42,011 nucleotides of DNA from Reticulitermes lucifugus (GCA_026260175.1 JAKCWW010002352.1:16457-58467); one strand, 5' to 3'; shown: positions 23,541-34,449, counted from the first letter of the stretch. The notes: generated by a model from the letters alone, not told the origin. Numbers and translations: made by a program.

Positions 23541-23804
23541 ACGAAGGGCCGATCCCAGTGGCCGTGCGATCTAAGGGGTGGGTCTGAGGCCGCTCGATTA
23601 CTGGGATTGTGCGTTCGAATCCCGCCGGGGGCATGGATGTCTGTCTCATGTGAGTGTTGTGTGTTGTCAGGTAGANNNNNNNNNNNNNNNNNNNNNNNNN
23701 NNNNNNNNNNNNNNNNNNNNNNNNNAGTGTGATCGTGAAGCCTCGAAAAATGAGGCGGCCTAGACCCCCAAGGGGCTGTCGAGCCATTTAAAATAATACG
23801 AAGG
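23541..23804 (+). mobile_element. SINE-A copy 3 nested in LINE, with 7-bp target duplication
   Basis: The head carries GTGCGATCTAAGG (A box) and GCGTTCGAATCCCGCC (B box, about 23612-23627), the body CATGGATGTCTGTCTCATGTGAG, and the 3' block GAGGCGGCCTAGACCC. ACGAAGG flanks it at 23541-23547 and 23798-23804 as a likely target duplication. The LINE protein-coding sequence is interrupted here and resumes after it. A 50-base assembly gap (23676-23725) replaces the segment where copies 1 and 2 carry (GT)n. Confidence 0.85.
23676..23725. other. Assembly gap (50 N)
   Basis: Fifty unknown bases lie inside SINE-A copy 3 at the position of the family's internal GT microsatellite. The true length is unknown. 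Confidence 0.99.
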
Positions 23805-25310
23805 AGAAATATTTGGATTCTTTTATGAACAGAAGTAGTGCTGTGGGTTTATACAAGATATGCAGCAGGCGAGTGACCAGTGAGGTTAGAAATGCGATAG
23901 AGATTTCAGATGTTTTTAGTGAAGAGCGTAGGAGTTACGAACACACGAAGGAAGGGGCGGAAGTGATGGCCAATGGTTCGATAAGAAATGTATAGAGGCC
24001 TTCTGAACATTTAGGATCAAAAATGATGAAATAAACAGAAAAAAACTACTGGCATAGAAGGCAGATATATAGAAAGCTGGTTGGAAGCAAGGACACAGGG
24101 TGACGACACAGAGCGTGTGAGAGGACATATACACCAGTGAGGCAAAATGATGTAAGGGAACTTTGGCAAGTCATTAAGAACACAGTGAAGAAGGGATGTG
24201 TTACCAACAACATGGTACCAGGGGTTCGGTTAAACTACTTTCGCAGACTGCTCGATAGGGATATGGAGGGGGAACAATATGAGAATCTCAGACATGTGGG
24301 CCACAATGTATTGATGGGTTACACAGAGGTTTCACGTAAGAGGCAATCAAAGACAGCCTTATAAAGCTGAGAAATTCTAAGGCCACAGTGTGTGCGGGCC
24401 TGCCAGCTGAGATGTGAAAGACAGTTTGTGCCAAGGAGAAAGTGACTGAAATGGTTCAGAAAGGTTTAAACAATTACAAAACGAAAATAATTTACGAATG
24501 ATTGGAAGTTGGTTGTTTTTTGCCCAAGTTATGAAGGTAAAGGTAAATGGGGGATCCAGTAATTACAAGGGAATTCAGTTACTGTCGGTTTTGGATGAGA
24601 TTTTCCAGTATCGTGGCTGGATTATGACCAATTGCAAGTGGCTCTTAGGAACGTTGTGTACAAAATACGAAATTCGGAAGGTAAGCTAAAATATAAAGGA
24701 GGAACTGGATAAAACTGGATTCGGATTCGTTTGGCACAACCCGCAGGAGAGAAACGCAAAGGCAATACGAAGCATCATCAACTTAGAAGCATATCTAGAG
24801 AGTGTAGGGGGGGAAATGTACACCACTTTTTGTATTCTGAACAAGGAGAGGAGATAACATAATATACGAGTATTGCAACAGAAATGTATAAAGTGTGATA
24901 GAATGGTTTAGATCAGGAACTTGAAAACGAGCGGGCTAATGGTTGAGGTACACGGCGAAAAATGTCCACTATACCGTGATTAGGGGACTGTCATTGACAT
25001 TGTTCTAAATAGCTCGGAGATGCAGAGGCGGACGCACAAACTTTCTAACAGGAAGCGACCAGCTAGAAATCAGACGCTAGCGTTTAAGAGAATTGCAGGG
25101 TGCACCTAAATTACAGAACTAAGAAATTCAGCAAAATCTCTACATACGTTTAGACGTAAGTGGCAGTGCCATACGAAGTAAATAAGAGGGGAGCGGAGAG
25201 AAGTAATGTAAACATCAGGAATTAAGAGTAATTACAGAAGCACTATTTGAATTTGAATACTGAAAATGTTTTTGTACGGGCTGTGTATGGAAAACCTTGG
25301 TGTAATCGGG

Positions 25311-26704
25311 CGCAGCCCCCTGACTTTATACCCTGTAATGGTGTATTTACGACTGGACTAATACATCTTTATTCAAAATATTAAACATTTTTGTACTTAC
25401 TTCACAGGCCCCACATCAAAATGTATTATTACAGAAAAGTCAGCTAATAAACGTACTGAGTTCACAACCCCACAAGTCGTAACAACTACAGTCCCCAGCA
25501 CTTGTGATGTCAGTCGTGGCACACGGCAACAATTACAATGATAATACCACTTTATGGTTTTATATTTAATGTTGTTATGAAACCATTTAATGATTTCGGG
25601 TATTACCGCCAGTGCTCCTACAGTACAGTCAGAGGTCAATAATCGACTTCTCCAAAAAGATACTGAAAATCCTTAAAACATTACGACAAAAATGATAGTA
25701 CCAAAGAAAATTTCGTAAGTAAAGAAATAAGACGCTAACCAAGACATCATTTGTTACATCAGAGGTCAAAATGCTCTAGTACTCCTATTAATGTCAATGC
25801 AATTAATTACGTAATAACAACAAATGTCCTGTCATGTAGATTCGTTGAACCAAGTTCTTAAATAAAACAGCGATGAGCTTTGATATGACGAAGAAACAAG
25901 TGATCTTGCTGCTTTCCTCCGACAGCATCTAATCCTCCCGCAGGGCCATATCTCACAAGACCAATGTTCATTTAACTTCCTAACACTGTGCATGTCAACA
26001 CACGTTATTACACCACAAACTCAGAAGAAGAGTGGCACAATGCAAACAAGACTCTTCTGGTGTACTGACTGGTCTTAAAGAGACAAAATGGAAAATGAAG
26101 AGGCACAGGAGGACACATTATTTGTTTATTCGTTTTAGCACAAAAATCAAACGAAACGCGGGACTATGAGGTCGAGATCATCCGTTTGTGTGTCAAGTTT
26201 CATTTTCTTAACTAACGAACACATTTATATTACATTCTGTATGGTAGCCATCTAAAATAATTCACATGGATGTAAAAATTGCATCACATTCACTTTCTGA
26301 AAATACATCATTGGGTAATTTGGTACAGAGAACAAAGACGTGATTGACATTTGTTAGGACAATTCCTTCGATGTGGTAAGTACTTAGAGAAGCATGCGTG
26401 GAAATAATATATATTGTAGGGAGTTTATTTTTTGTGCGACTAGCTTTGGGTCAGTAGTTGTGTGTCGGCAATAAATATGGAACCGTGTCAACGACAGGCT
26501 TACGGGCAGAGCCATAACAATAAGATTTGTAAAGCATATATTAAACGGAAGTGTAAACTCTTTCCGTATTTCCTTCCAAGCTACGTGGAAGTATCATTTT
26601 TGAGCTTATTTAACGACGTTCCGTTAACTGTAAAAGTTATTAGCACTGCAGCAGAAACGTTAAGACGATATCAAGTGCATTTAAAATTACGCGGTAGGAA
26701 GCGG
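25311..26704. other. Stretch without a recognised gene
   Basis: An 80-codon minus-strand frame (25397-25639) and other short frames are not recognised. No repeats of note. Confidence 0.5.
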
Positions 26705-26890
26705 CGATGGAGTATTTGGACATATCTCAGGTTTTGGACATATCCCGGAATTTAGACCCTTAATTTGGACATTCCGAAATTTGGACATATCTTGGAATTC
26801 GGCATACACCAAAATTTCGACATATTCTGGAATTTAGAAATATCACGAAATTTACACACATCACAGAATTTGGACATTACACACAATCTG
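26705..26890. repeat. 18-bp minisatellite
   Basis: About ten imperfect copies of an 18-bp unit near TTGGACATATCCCGGAAT. Because 18 is a multiple of three, all frames give six-residue periodic peptides (for example FGHILE, FDIFWN, LDITHN), which explains the long open frame at 26765-26989. The array directly abuts the 3' end of the minus-strand LINE remnant to its right. Confidence 0.85.
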
Positions 26891-26894
26891 ATTC

Positions 26895-27345
26895 GAGAAA
26901 CACTCAGTCGCTCGGCTAGTCAAAAACTTCTCCGTACTTTACTGATCGCGACACAAGACCGCCAAGCTTCCCATCCTGAGCCAGTTTAATCAGATACACG
27001 GTCTCTTATTCTGTTCCTTTCACGTGCAGTTTAATGCTCTCTTCACAACTACTGGTCTCTCCCCTTCGCATCTTCAAAATAATCTTGCATTCTTTCCTCT
27101 TCTCTCGCATTCATGCTACATGTCTCGCACATCTCATCCTCCTTGACGTTATCATAACACATAGAAAGAAGAGTACAAAATATGTAGCTCCTTATTACGG
27201 AATTGTTTCCTGCCTCCTGTTAAGTCTTTTTTAGGCCCAAACAACTTTTAGTACTCTGCATTGAAATACTCTCAAGCTTCACTTTGAAACAGTTAATTGT
27301 ATCCTGTAAATTACATCATCAAAGTATAGTTTAAAAGCATAATCC
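26895..27345 (-). mobile_element. RTE-like LINE, 5'-truncated 3' end
   Basis: This segment is collinear with 37035-37540 on the same strand. Shared landmarks include CTAGTCAAAAA near the 3' end, CATCCTGAGCCAGTTTAATC, GCTACATGTCTCGCACATCTCATCCT and TTAGGCCCAAACAA (given as plus strand). Read on the minus strand the last part encodes LIKLAQDGKLGGLVS, the counterpart of [13 protein letters not shown]. It holds the end of the RT C-terminal region and the 3' UTR only, with several disabling changes. Recognition by direct comparison with the 37-kb copy is firm. Confidence 0.85.
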
Positions 27346-27789
27346 CACATTAATCACAACACAGTTTCCTAAACATTGGAACCACAAATATAATCGTCTA
27401 AAGTAATTATTTAACAAGAGTGGAAACATACAGTAGGTTATAGCAGTATAAACAGCACAGCAGGACTGACATTCGTAATAATAGCTTTATTCTTAACGTT
27501 TACCTTCCATTCCTGAATTTGGTCAGAATGTACCTCGACTGACCAATTGTCACCCGAAAGCTGATTTATAAAAGTTATTGGACCTCGTTTCATTTCTCCT
27601 ATACCCGTATCTCGTCCTTAGTAACGGCTGACAAAGAACAGAAATCCTTTTGAATCCATCAGCGTGTCCTTTCGACCCATAACAAAAAGTAACGAACTGG
27701 AGTAACGGGAAGATATGGGGTGGGGGTTGAAAGATTGTGTACCTTACGACTACAGAGAAAGAAGTGAAGTGTGAGGTAGAAAGGGTACA
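27346..27789. other. Stretch without a recognised gene
   Basis: No coding or repeat structure is recognised. Confidence 0.5.
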
Positions 27790-27990
27790 GGGGGTGAAGA
27801 CCCATTGCCTCCGGAATCCACAACATTCATCCCGCCATCAAACCGTACAATCAATCACAAGGAACGTTCACAATTTGATTTTAAAGGACGTTTGTTGTTA
27901 CACGTCCGCTTTGGAATTCGAACTCAAGATCAATGTCCTTATCTTCCTGTCTTTCAATACGCCACTAAAAGACTAATACGTTATGGTTAG
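27790..27990 (-). mobile_element. Possible tRNA-derived SINE head
   Basis: On the minus strand GAGTTCGAATTCC (about 27910-27922) is a good B box, with TTTAGTGGCGTATTGAAAG upstream as an A-box candidate. The opposite strand encodes GIRTQD, the peptide commonly produced by antisense SINE B boxes. The body is unlike SINE-A or SINE-B. No tail or duplication identified. Confidence 0.35.
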
Positions 27991-29225
27991 GAGAAGGAAA
28001 GCCATCTTAGTGCACTGAATTTGCTATGTTCTACACTTTCATACGCATCCGGACATGGTAGCCGCTGATGTGTCCGGTATTTAACTACTAAAACCTTTTC
28101 TAAACTAAAAATTGTTAATGGAAATTGACACATTTACCTCACTTCCTGTGTTCCTTCAGAATGTATACTTTATTCATCGCCTCAGTTTTTAGGCGAGTTG
28201 GTATTCCTGCGGAACGCCTAATAAAATCGTTCACTGTCATTCCGTGTGTCCGCATGCAACACCTATACAGCCACTAATTATACTGAAGGGTTGAGAAGTG
28301 TCTAGATAGGCCTATTTCAATTGACAACAAAATCCAATCATTTTAACGAACGCTTTTCATGTAGATCTACAGCTCCTCTTTCGCGCATCTAGAACGTAAC
28401 TCGCTAAATACAAATCGCAGCGAATATTATCTGCAACAAAAGTTGTTGAGCTGAATGAAACACACAGTTTATGCACAATAAATATTTTCCTGAAGACTTT
28501 TGGTTTTGTAGAAAATTGATGATAATGGTACATTTCCAGACTCACAGGATACAAGACGCACTGTGCCATGGGAGAAACAAAAAGAGAAGCTCGATTATTG
28601 AAATTACGTTTGTTTTATATTTTAATGTAATGCTGAATTACTGGAGCATACGACGTCGACAAACACAACAAACAGTTACATAAGCACTTTTGTCAGTACT
28701 CGCTCTTCAATATGGCTTTTCTCCTGATTCTCGTTTTTTACTTCTCGCCAATCTGAATAAGTATCAGCTAACACTGCATGTGATTTTAATGTAGGTTAAT
28801 TTTTAAGAAAACCGTACCATCGTGGTCCTAATCAGTAAGTTGTATGATGACTTTTCATTTAACCATCAAATGGGAGCGTTTGTGTTGAGTGTGCAGTCAC
28901 TGCTACTTTTTTATGTAATTTCTAGGGCAGAGCACAGTCTGGGATTGGTTTTATACATGACATAGAAAAGTTTTTTCTGTAATACATCATGTATTGACCC
29001 ATCAAATATGTAGGCCTACGTACTATCATGCGGCTAAGCTCCATCTCTTTCCAGTCGAATTTAAGGAACTGTTGGTCATGTAGCACTCGTGCATAGACAG
29101 CCGGCAAAATCCATACCATCACTCCGTGCGAAATATGTTTGGTGCCCTCCGCTGGCCACCCCTCAAACTTGTATAAAGATTCCACCTTATTTCAACGGGC
29201 GCTTATACGTCCTAATAGACAGATG
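27991..29225. other. Stretch without a recognised gene
   Basis: Unrecognised frames occur at 28357-28569 and 28922-29185 on the minus strand. The latter lies just beyond the hAT remnant and could be part of it, but shows no conserved motif. TAGGCCTA occurs at 28307-28314 and 29011-29018. Confidence 0.5.
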
Positions 29226-29329
29226 TTATATAACAATTAATTGAATATATGAAGTGTAATTTGTGGAAAATGGGCACTTACGTAACATGTAAATGAAGCT
29301 TGATTTGTCTCGCTTTGGAGTCTGCAAAC

Positions 29330-29680
29330 GTTTTCCCCGTTTCGGAAAAAGAGGTTTTGAGCGCTGCTCATTTTCAATTGAAAGAGTGGTTAGAAGACTC
29401 AGCGTGTCTTGAGACGTACATGATCGTAAATTCGTTGTAATGAGTTTAAGTTTTGAAACAATTCTCTCACCGCCGGCTACAAAAACTGGCATGGTTAAAA
29501 AGATTCTTAAAGCAACCCGTATATTAGGGTACAAGTCTTCCATTTTGAATTTCTTCAATAAATTAAAAATATTTAGTGCCATTCGGTTTTAAGCTTCTTC
29601 ACAGAACTTAGAATACTATTAATTTATCACAAACAAGAGCTCCTTCGATATCAGCATTCAAACTAACGGTTAAAACCAAC
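29330..29680 (-). mobile_element. hAT transposase dimerisation domain (pseudogene)
   Basis: A 118-codon minus-strand frame (29226-29582) contains DLYPNIRVALRIFLTMPVFV, then AGGERIVSKLKLITTNLRS and LLTTLSIENEQRS. This is the hATC dimerisation domain, whose family pattern is PVSVA..ER.FS.LK.IK..LR ... L..L.IE.E, over residues about 18-75. hAT transposases cut and paste DNA; this C-terminal helix-rich domain mediates oligomerisation. The aromatic residue of the ER.FS motif is replaced (ERIVS), and the C-terminal part after IENEQ is extended by unrelated sequence. Upstream homology continues in another frame to about 29680 (GALVCDKLIVF). The BED finger, the catalytic region and terminal inverted repeats were not found, so only the 3' part of an old element remains. 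Confidence 0.85.
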
Positions 29681-29689
29681 CGAAAATCT

Positions 29690-31013
29690 CAACAGCGCTT
29701 CACAAGATTTTCTTTTTTTCGGTAATTCGATAATCTTGTAAGGAAATCCCAACCGAAGTTTCTCCGTGATGATGCAGTCGCTCGAAACTTTATTTAATTG
29801 ACATCAGTGCAGTATTGCCCACGGTTACAAACACGAATATGCCCAGAGAACTAAAAATGAACACGGCTGAATCAGTATCGATATTCCTTATTATCAATTG
29901 GATAATGAAACCGTACTTCATGACCGCATGCCAACAGCGCAACTTCAAACGTGCGCTACCAGCAGTGTATGATAGATAACAACTCACGCCAGATGCAGAA
30001 AGATGTGTGTATGATACCAGCAAATAAATTAGACCATTAGTAATAGACAAAAGTAAATGAAAAGGTAAATGTATTAAATACAGGCAATATACGTATACCG
30101 CTAGACTGAGGCGCGTCTGAGTAACCACTGTTACCGTGGAAAGGCAATAAGTGTTAAATATTGTCAGTTTGTGTCTGTTTTGTCGCCTCAGTTATCCGGC
30201 ATGCAAATAGCAGTTTTTCTGCGCCACATTATATTGTCATGTATGGCCTGTCTGGCTCTACCATATTCTTCCGCATCTCATAAACGGCACGATTTTCGGA
30301 GAAAAGTTGTTGAACATAAAATGTGTGTTTTGATTTTCTAAACAACTTTGTCTGAAACACTTCTCATTGTGAGACAAATTTGGGGAGATACTATCATAAA
30401 TGTACACACGTCTTCAAGTGAAGTACCCGTTATTCTTGTCAGATTGTAATCGAACTTGAATTTTCTCGAAAGATTGTGGAAGAAATTTCAAATATCAAAT
30501 TTCATGACCATCAGTTCAGCGAGAGCCAAGCTGTTCCGTGCCGACAGACGGACGGACATACGTGTACATACATGCATAGACGTATGTATATATAGGTCTA
30601 TACGTGCTCAAAGTGTGTCGGGTGCATTTCTTACATTTCTACAGATTGGGTAGGATACGTTGGAACAGGAATCGAGCTGTGATAAATNGGGGGGGCGCTT
30701 GACATTAAGAGCTACTGCTTTTAGTGCACCAGTAACTTCCCAGTTAAATTCAGACACTTCCCTTATTGACAGTCAACAGACACAAAACGACACCTTTGCA
30801 CTCATCGCCTTTCCATCCAACTCACATGGTCATCAGTCTGTACTGCGAACAGCAGTACCAAAAATATACGCCCTTAAAGCAAAGGGTGCTTAAATGAATG
30901 TTCAAGTGTAAAGGATAAAAGAGCCGGGAGAAGAGATCGCTTTTGAAACACAATGACTTCAGAGCAAGATTGGCAAATGAAGTTTCACCTTTTCGCCGGC
31001 GCTTCGCCTCCCC
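29690..31013. other. Stretch without a recognised gene
   Basis: Contains a single unknown base at 30688. Frames at 29790-30128 (minus) and 30456-30893 (plus) have no recognisable domain. Confidence 0.5.
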
Positions 31014-31017
31014 TCCA

Positions 31018-31028
31018 CCCCCCCCCCC
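31018..31028. repeat. C11 homopolymer
   Basis: Eleven cytosines in a row within a GC-rich patch. Confidence 0.9.
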
Positions 31029-32549
31029 AGGAGGAGGGAATGGAGCTCTGCGCACGTAGATAATGCGTACTCAATTTGTGTTGGTGACCTCAAAGGAACG
31101 CGGCATCTGACAGGCTTTGGTCAATACAGTGGGATAATTTTAAAAAGGGTCGTACAGCAAAATATCTGAAGGTGTGGAATAGATTTCTAATTCTCAGGAA
31201 CATAATCCAGTCACGAAATTTTGTGAACACGATATTAAAATTCGGGCTCCTTCAAAGTTGCAAACTCCTAGACCAGCCGAGTAAACGGGTCGATTTCCAA
31301 TCTCAGGAAATGACCATTCAACTGAAATCCGTTTCTCACACACAAAACTTCTCGCTACTTAAATATGCTCACCAGTTCTCTGTGTTTTCCATAATCTGTT
31401 ACTCGGTACAAGCTTAATCCCAGCTTCAGTCTTCTCGTAACACAAAAATAAACCCGAAGAAAACAAGCAACTCCCGAATTCAGTATTTCCAAAAAAAAAT
31501 GTCACTTTAGACAGAGGATCTGACGGATCAGTTTTCATTATACGCGCTTTATCCGAGCTATTCTCTTTGGAGCAGAAGCAGACAAAAAGAATTGTGACTT
31601 AGACTGAACTTGTCTCATGAGAAATTATTCTAGTTGCCTTCCACTCGAGTTACCGTCAGTAAGTGTGAAAGATGAAAACAAAAGATGGCGAGCCAGTGAC
31701 TGCATGGAACGTCTCAAGTGTGCTTTGCGTTACATCACCAGCTTCGTGTCGGGAGCGCAGTGTGTGGATTACTTCCAATCTAAAAAGAAGGGTGAAACAC
31801 TTTATGGGGAATTACTTTTAAATGGAAAGCCACAAAAGACAATTGCCCCTTCTGTATTTCCTACAGTTTATTACTTCTCTCTTCTTTTACATTCCGGGTT
31901 ACGTTAAATGCCAGCTCAGTGGGTATTGAAACAATAATTTAAGTTCAGTTAAGATCTTCGTGTATCTGCACAAACTGTGCCGATATATCAGTAATCTGAA
32001 GCGGCTGACTGCTTTGCTATTTACACTGTAGGTTTACTGTGTTCAGTGGATTGTAACTTTCAATGATGCTGGATAAACAACTGAATTTCCTTAGCGCCAA
32101 TTGTATAATTCCCATGTACGGTAAGTAGGAAATACAACGAAAAAGAGATGTTTCAAAATTTTATTTAGGCACTAGCTTTAAAGTTCTGAAGAAAACCGCT
32201 GGTAAGAAAAGAGGAAAACATCACTACAGTAAATGAATATATGCTGCGTTCGCTCAATTCCGTAATATTTGGTTAATCCTTAATCATTCTACCATTTGAC
32301 GCTATATAGTGTGAGCTACTGACTGCGTCGTTAAACAGGACACAAATAAACGTAATATAAGTTCAAATGATACCCCTATATGTCAGCAGATACCTATCAT
32401 TGAGTAACTGCGGAAATTTTATTGACACTATATTAGCATTATATATTTATTGAATATTATCAACGCAGTAAACCCCTTTGTTCTATGACAAATGTAAACT
32501 GAGAGTAGCCTACAAAATATATTTTTCTGTAACGCTTTAAATCAGTCAT
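31029..32549. other. Stretch without a recognised gene
   Basis: A 96-codon frame at 31617-31907 and an 81-codon frame at 31172-31417 are not recognised. No repeats seen. Confidence 0.5.
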
Positions 32550-32584
32550 GTATATATATATATAATATATATATATATATATAA
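32550..32584. repeat. (TA)n microsatellite
   Basis: A TA run with one interruption, about 95 bp left of the hammerhead unit. Confidence 0.9.
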
Positions 32585-32665
32585 TGCATTTTGCGCACAC
32601 AGTTCTTTAGGTGTTTCTTACGATTCTTATAAAGTAAAGCGTCATTTCCCTAAGCAATAAGCAAT

Positions 32666-33104
32666 ATTAAACTACTATTATATTCACAGTCCGACAAATG
32701 TACAATTCAATCACATTAATTGTGCAATTTCACTGTCCTACATGTTTCGAACCCTTAATTTGGGTTCATCTTCAGGGACTCATTACACACTATTCACATC
32801 AACTGGTACAATTGTTTACATGAATTCTTTACATCTGTGTATGTACGTTGTCCAAAACTAATAAAAAGNGAAAATTGTTTTATATTGGTTAAAATGCTAA
32901 AAGTTGTATAAAAGTTGAATAGTCTGTGCTGAATTTGATATCGTGTTGTATCGGAGTAGGTTGTCTGCTGTATGTTGGGAACAGTAGGGTACTGTAGCAC
33001 AGTGGAATTGCACAATTAATGTGATTGAATTGTACATTTTGTCGGACTGTGAATATAAAGTTAAAATGTACGGTGTGAATAATATTAAGTTTATTAAACT
33101 ACTA
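32666..33104 (-). mobile_element. Non-autonomous unit with inverted arms, hammerhead and 12-bp target duplication (Penelope-like?)
   Basis: ATTAAACTACTA occurs at 32666-32677 and 33093-33104, bracketing a 415-bp insert. The insert has a left arm (32679-32742) and a right arm (32993-33057) that are reverse complements, with two mismatches and one single-base indel. Inside the left arm's inner edge lies a complete hammerhead motif on the minus strand (32735-32779). The 210-bp interior is non-coding, with one unknown base at 32869. On the right, 35 bp of extra sequence (AAGTTAAAATGTACGG...) separates the arm from the target duplication. Penelope-like elements are known for inverted or direct terminal repeats, hammerheads in those repeats, a ~30-40-nt tail on one side and target duplications of roughly this length. 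The unit matches that layout but has no RT or GIY-YIG coding, so the family assignment is inference. Confidence 0.65.
32735..32779 (-). ncRNA. Hammerhead ribozyme motif, intact core
   Basis: On the minus strand from 32779 to 32735: stem I GUCC, core CUGAAGA (fits CUGANGA exactly), one extra U, stem II GAACCC, loop AAAUUAA, stem II GGGUUC. Then come GAAAC, AU, cleavage triplet GUA and stem I GGAC. Stem I is four perfect pairs, stem II six, and all invariant core bases are present. Predicted cleavage falls between 32739 and 32738. The extra U after A9 is a departure from consensus; inserted residues at this place are known in some natural hammerheads. Stem III is two pairs within palindromic ACAUGU, so activity would probably need a dimer. 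GUA is an allowed though less favoured triplet than GUC. Confidence 0.75.
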
Positions 33105-33510
33105 GTATTTGTAATGATAGTAATGTGTTTTCCATGAGCTAGGAAACACATTTTCGAATATGATTTAGATAAACTTCATGTTTTATGTGGCTCGAAGTGT
33201 CAAATTTGAAAGAAGAAAATGAACTCTGAGATACACAGTAGATTATGTATAACGTCGCGTGTTCTGCAATTTGGAATCAACACATATCTGCTGCCAGAGA
33301 ATGAGAGAGAGAGCAAATGCCACATTTCCTCGACCCTATATTTTTACACCTTATAAGGGAAAGGTCATATTCAGGTCGACTCACATCCAATTCGTCGTCT
33401 AATTCAGATAATACGTTTTGAATTACCTCGACAGCACATTGCAATATAAGTAACATGGGCTTAGGATTTGCCTGGGATTGGACAGACAGGGGGTGAGTAC
33501 GGAATTCTGG
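33105..33510. other. Stretch without a recognised gene
   Basis: A short (GA)n run lies at 33302-33313. A 120-codon minus-strand frame (33277-33639) is the shadow of the plus-strand LINE-like segment that follows. Confidence 0.5.
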
Positions 33511-33655
33511 TGGGAAGTGCTTTGGAAAACGTCTGATTGGGAAACCAAAGAGCAGATGGGAGGATGACACAGCTATGACAGTATGACGCCGACAGAAAGA
33601 TCTCAGGCTCGTGGCCAAAGAGGCCTTTGATGTTAGCACTGTAGAATATTAATTT
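33511..33655 (+). mobile_element. Possible LINE C-terminal fragment
   Basis: One frame reads GKRLIGKPKSRWEDDTAMTV, stop, RRQKDLRLVAKEAFDVS. It fits the pattern GKR..GRP..RWEDD ... VA.DR. of LINE C-termini but is not the same as the RTE-like copies here. It probably comes from another LINE family. Short and interrupted. Confidence 0.45.
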
Positions 33656-34449
33656 ATTATTTGTCAGTACTTATATGACTATTGATAACATTACTACCAC
33701 CACCCTTACGGTACGGACACAAGTAGGCTACACTTGCCTAAGAGCTTGCAGGTTTTTAAACATTTCTTAGAAGCTCAGTACATTTGTACGAACTGAGACT
33801 TTGCATTGCAGTTGTTTTTAAGCATTATTTTCATTAGTCAATTGTAATCACAACAATCGTCATGTTGCACACTACTCCACTGATGTTCTTATACAGCAAC
33901 CAGAAAAATTACAATAGTGTTACATATTTCAACAGAATTTAAACTCTGTTCACCATTGTATTGTTTAGAATAGCTCGAGGACCCATTTGGCCCACTCCGT
34001 CAAAGAGGGAGATGTAGAGGGTGCAAATGGGCACCTGTGCAGTGGAATATAAGAATGCAAATTTCAATCAGCATACATTTCTTCATTGTGGGATGCAACA
34101 AAAGTGAGACACTTACTTTTAGTTTTTGTTATTTTGGTGCTAATCAAAAGGTTACGTTATGCTTTACGTCACTTTTTTCCTTCATTTCGTTTACACATTA
34201 TATTGCAGCACACATCACTTAGCTGCCTATGACATTCCAAAGGCTATCTTACCTAAAAGCACGTACATTTTCTTCGGAAAGTTTTGTTAACATTAGAAGA
34301 CATCCCTACCGTGCTTACTACAGCGAATGTATCTATTGTTAGCAAAATATACACATTTATTTAGGACATATTTGATATATTCGCTTTTCTTATATAATAT
34401 ATCAGATATGTTCTAAAAAATCTGGTACTTTCTGCCTTCTGTTCTGGTT
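33656..34449. other. Stretch without a recognised gene
   Basis: Nothing recognised. Confidence 0.5.

Larger units (their letters stand above)
23210..25310 (+). mobile_element. LINE remnant, second family (endonuclease plus reverse transcriptase)
   Basis: An open stretch at 23210-23452 reads ERNGEFNFVNPSGRSVIDYT, the conserved C-terminal part of an AP-type LINE endonuclease. The usual SDHLPL histidine motif that follows is degraded to VQSLLPL. After an inserted SINE-A (23548-23797) come WFDKKCIEAF (about 23970-24000), the pre-RT linker. Next are AIKDSLIKLRNSKA...GLPAEM (24342-24416; family pattern KLKNGKAPGPDGIPAE), NYKGIQLLSVL (about 24562-24594; RT box NYRGISLLS) and an RT box-2-like stretch near 24713-24800. 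Many stops and frameshifts follow, and no YADD box is found. The 5' part is missing. It differs from the RTE-like family elsewhere in the window; its clade is not assigned. Confidence 0.8.

Noticed and set aside
26765..26989. Periodic 74-codon frame that looks like a repeat protein
   Set aside because: It is the translation of the 18-bp minisatellite.
33277..33639. 120-codon minus-strand frame
   Set aside because: It lies antisense to a LINE-like segment and has no recognisable domain.
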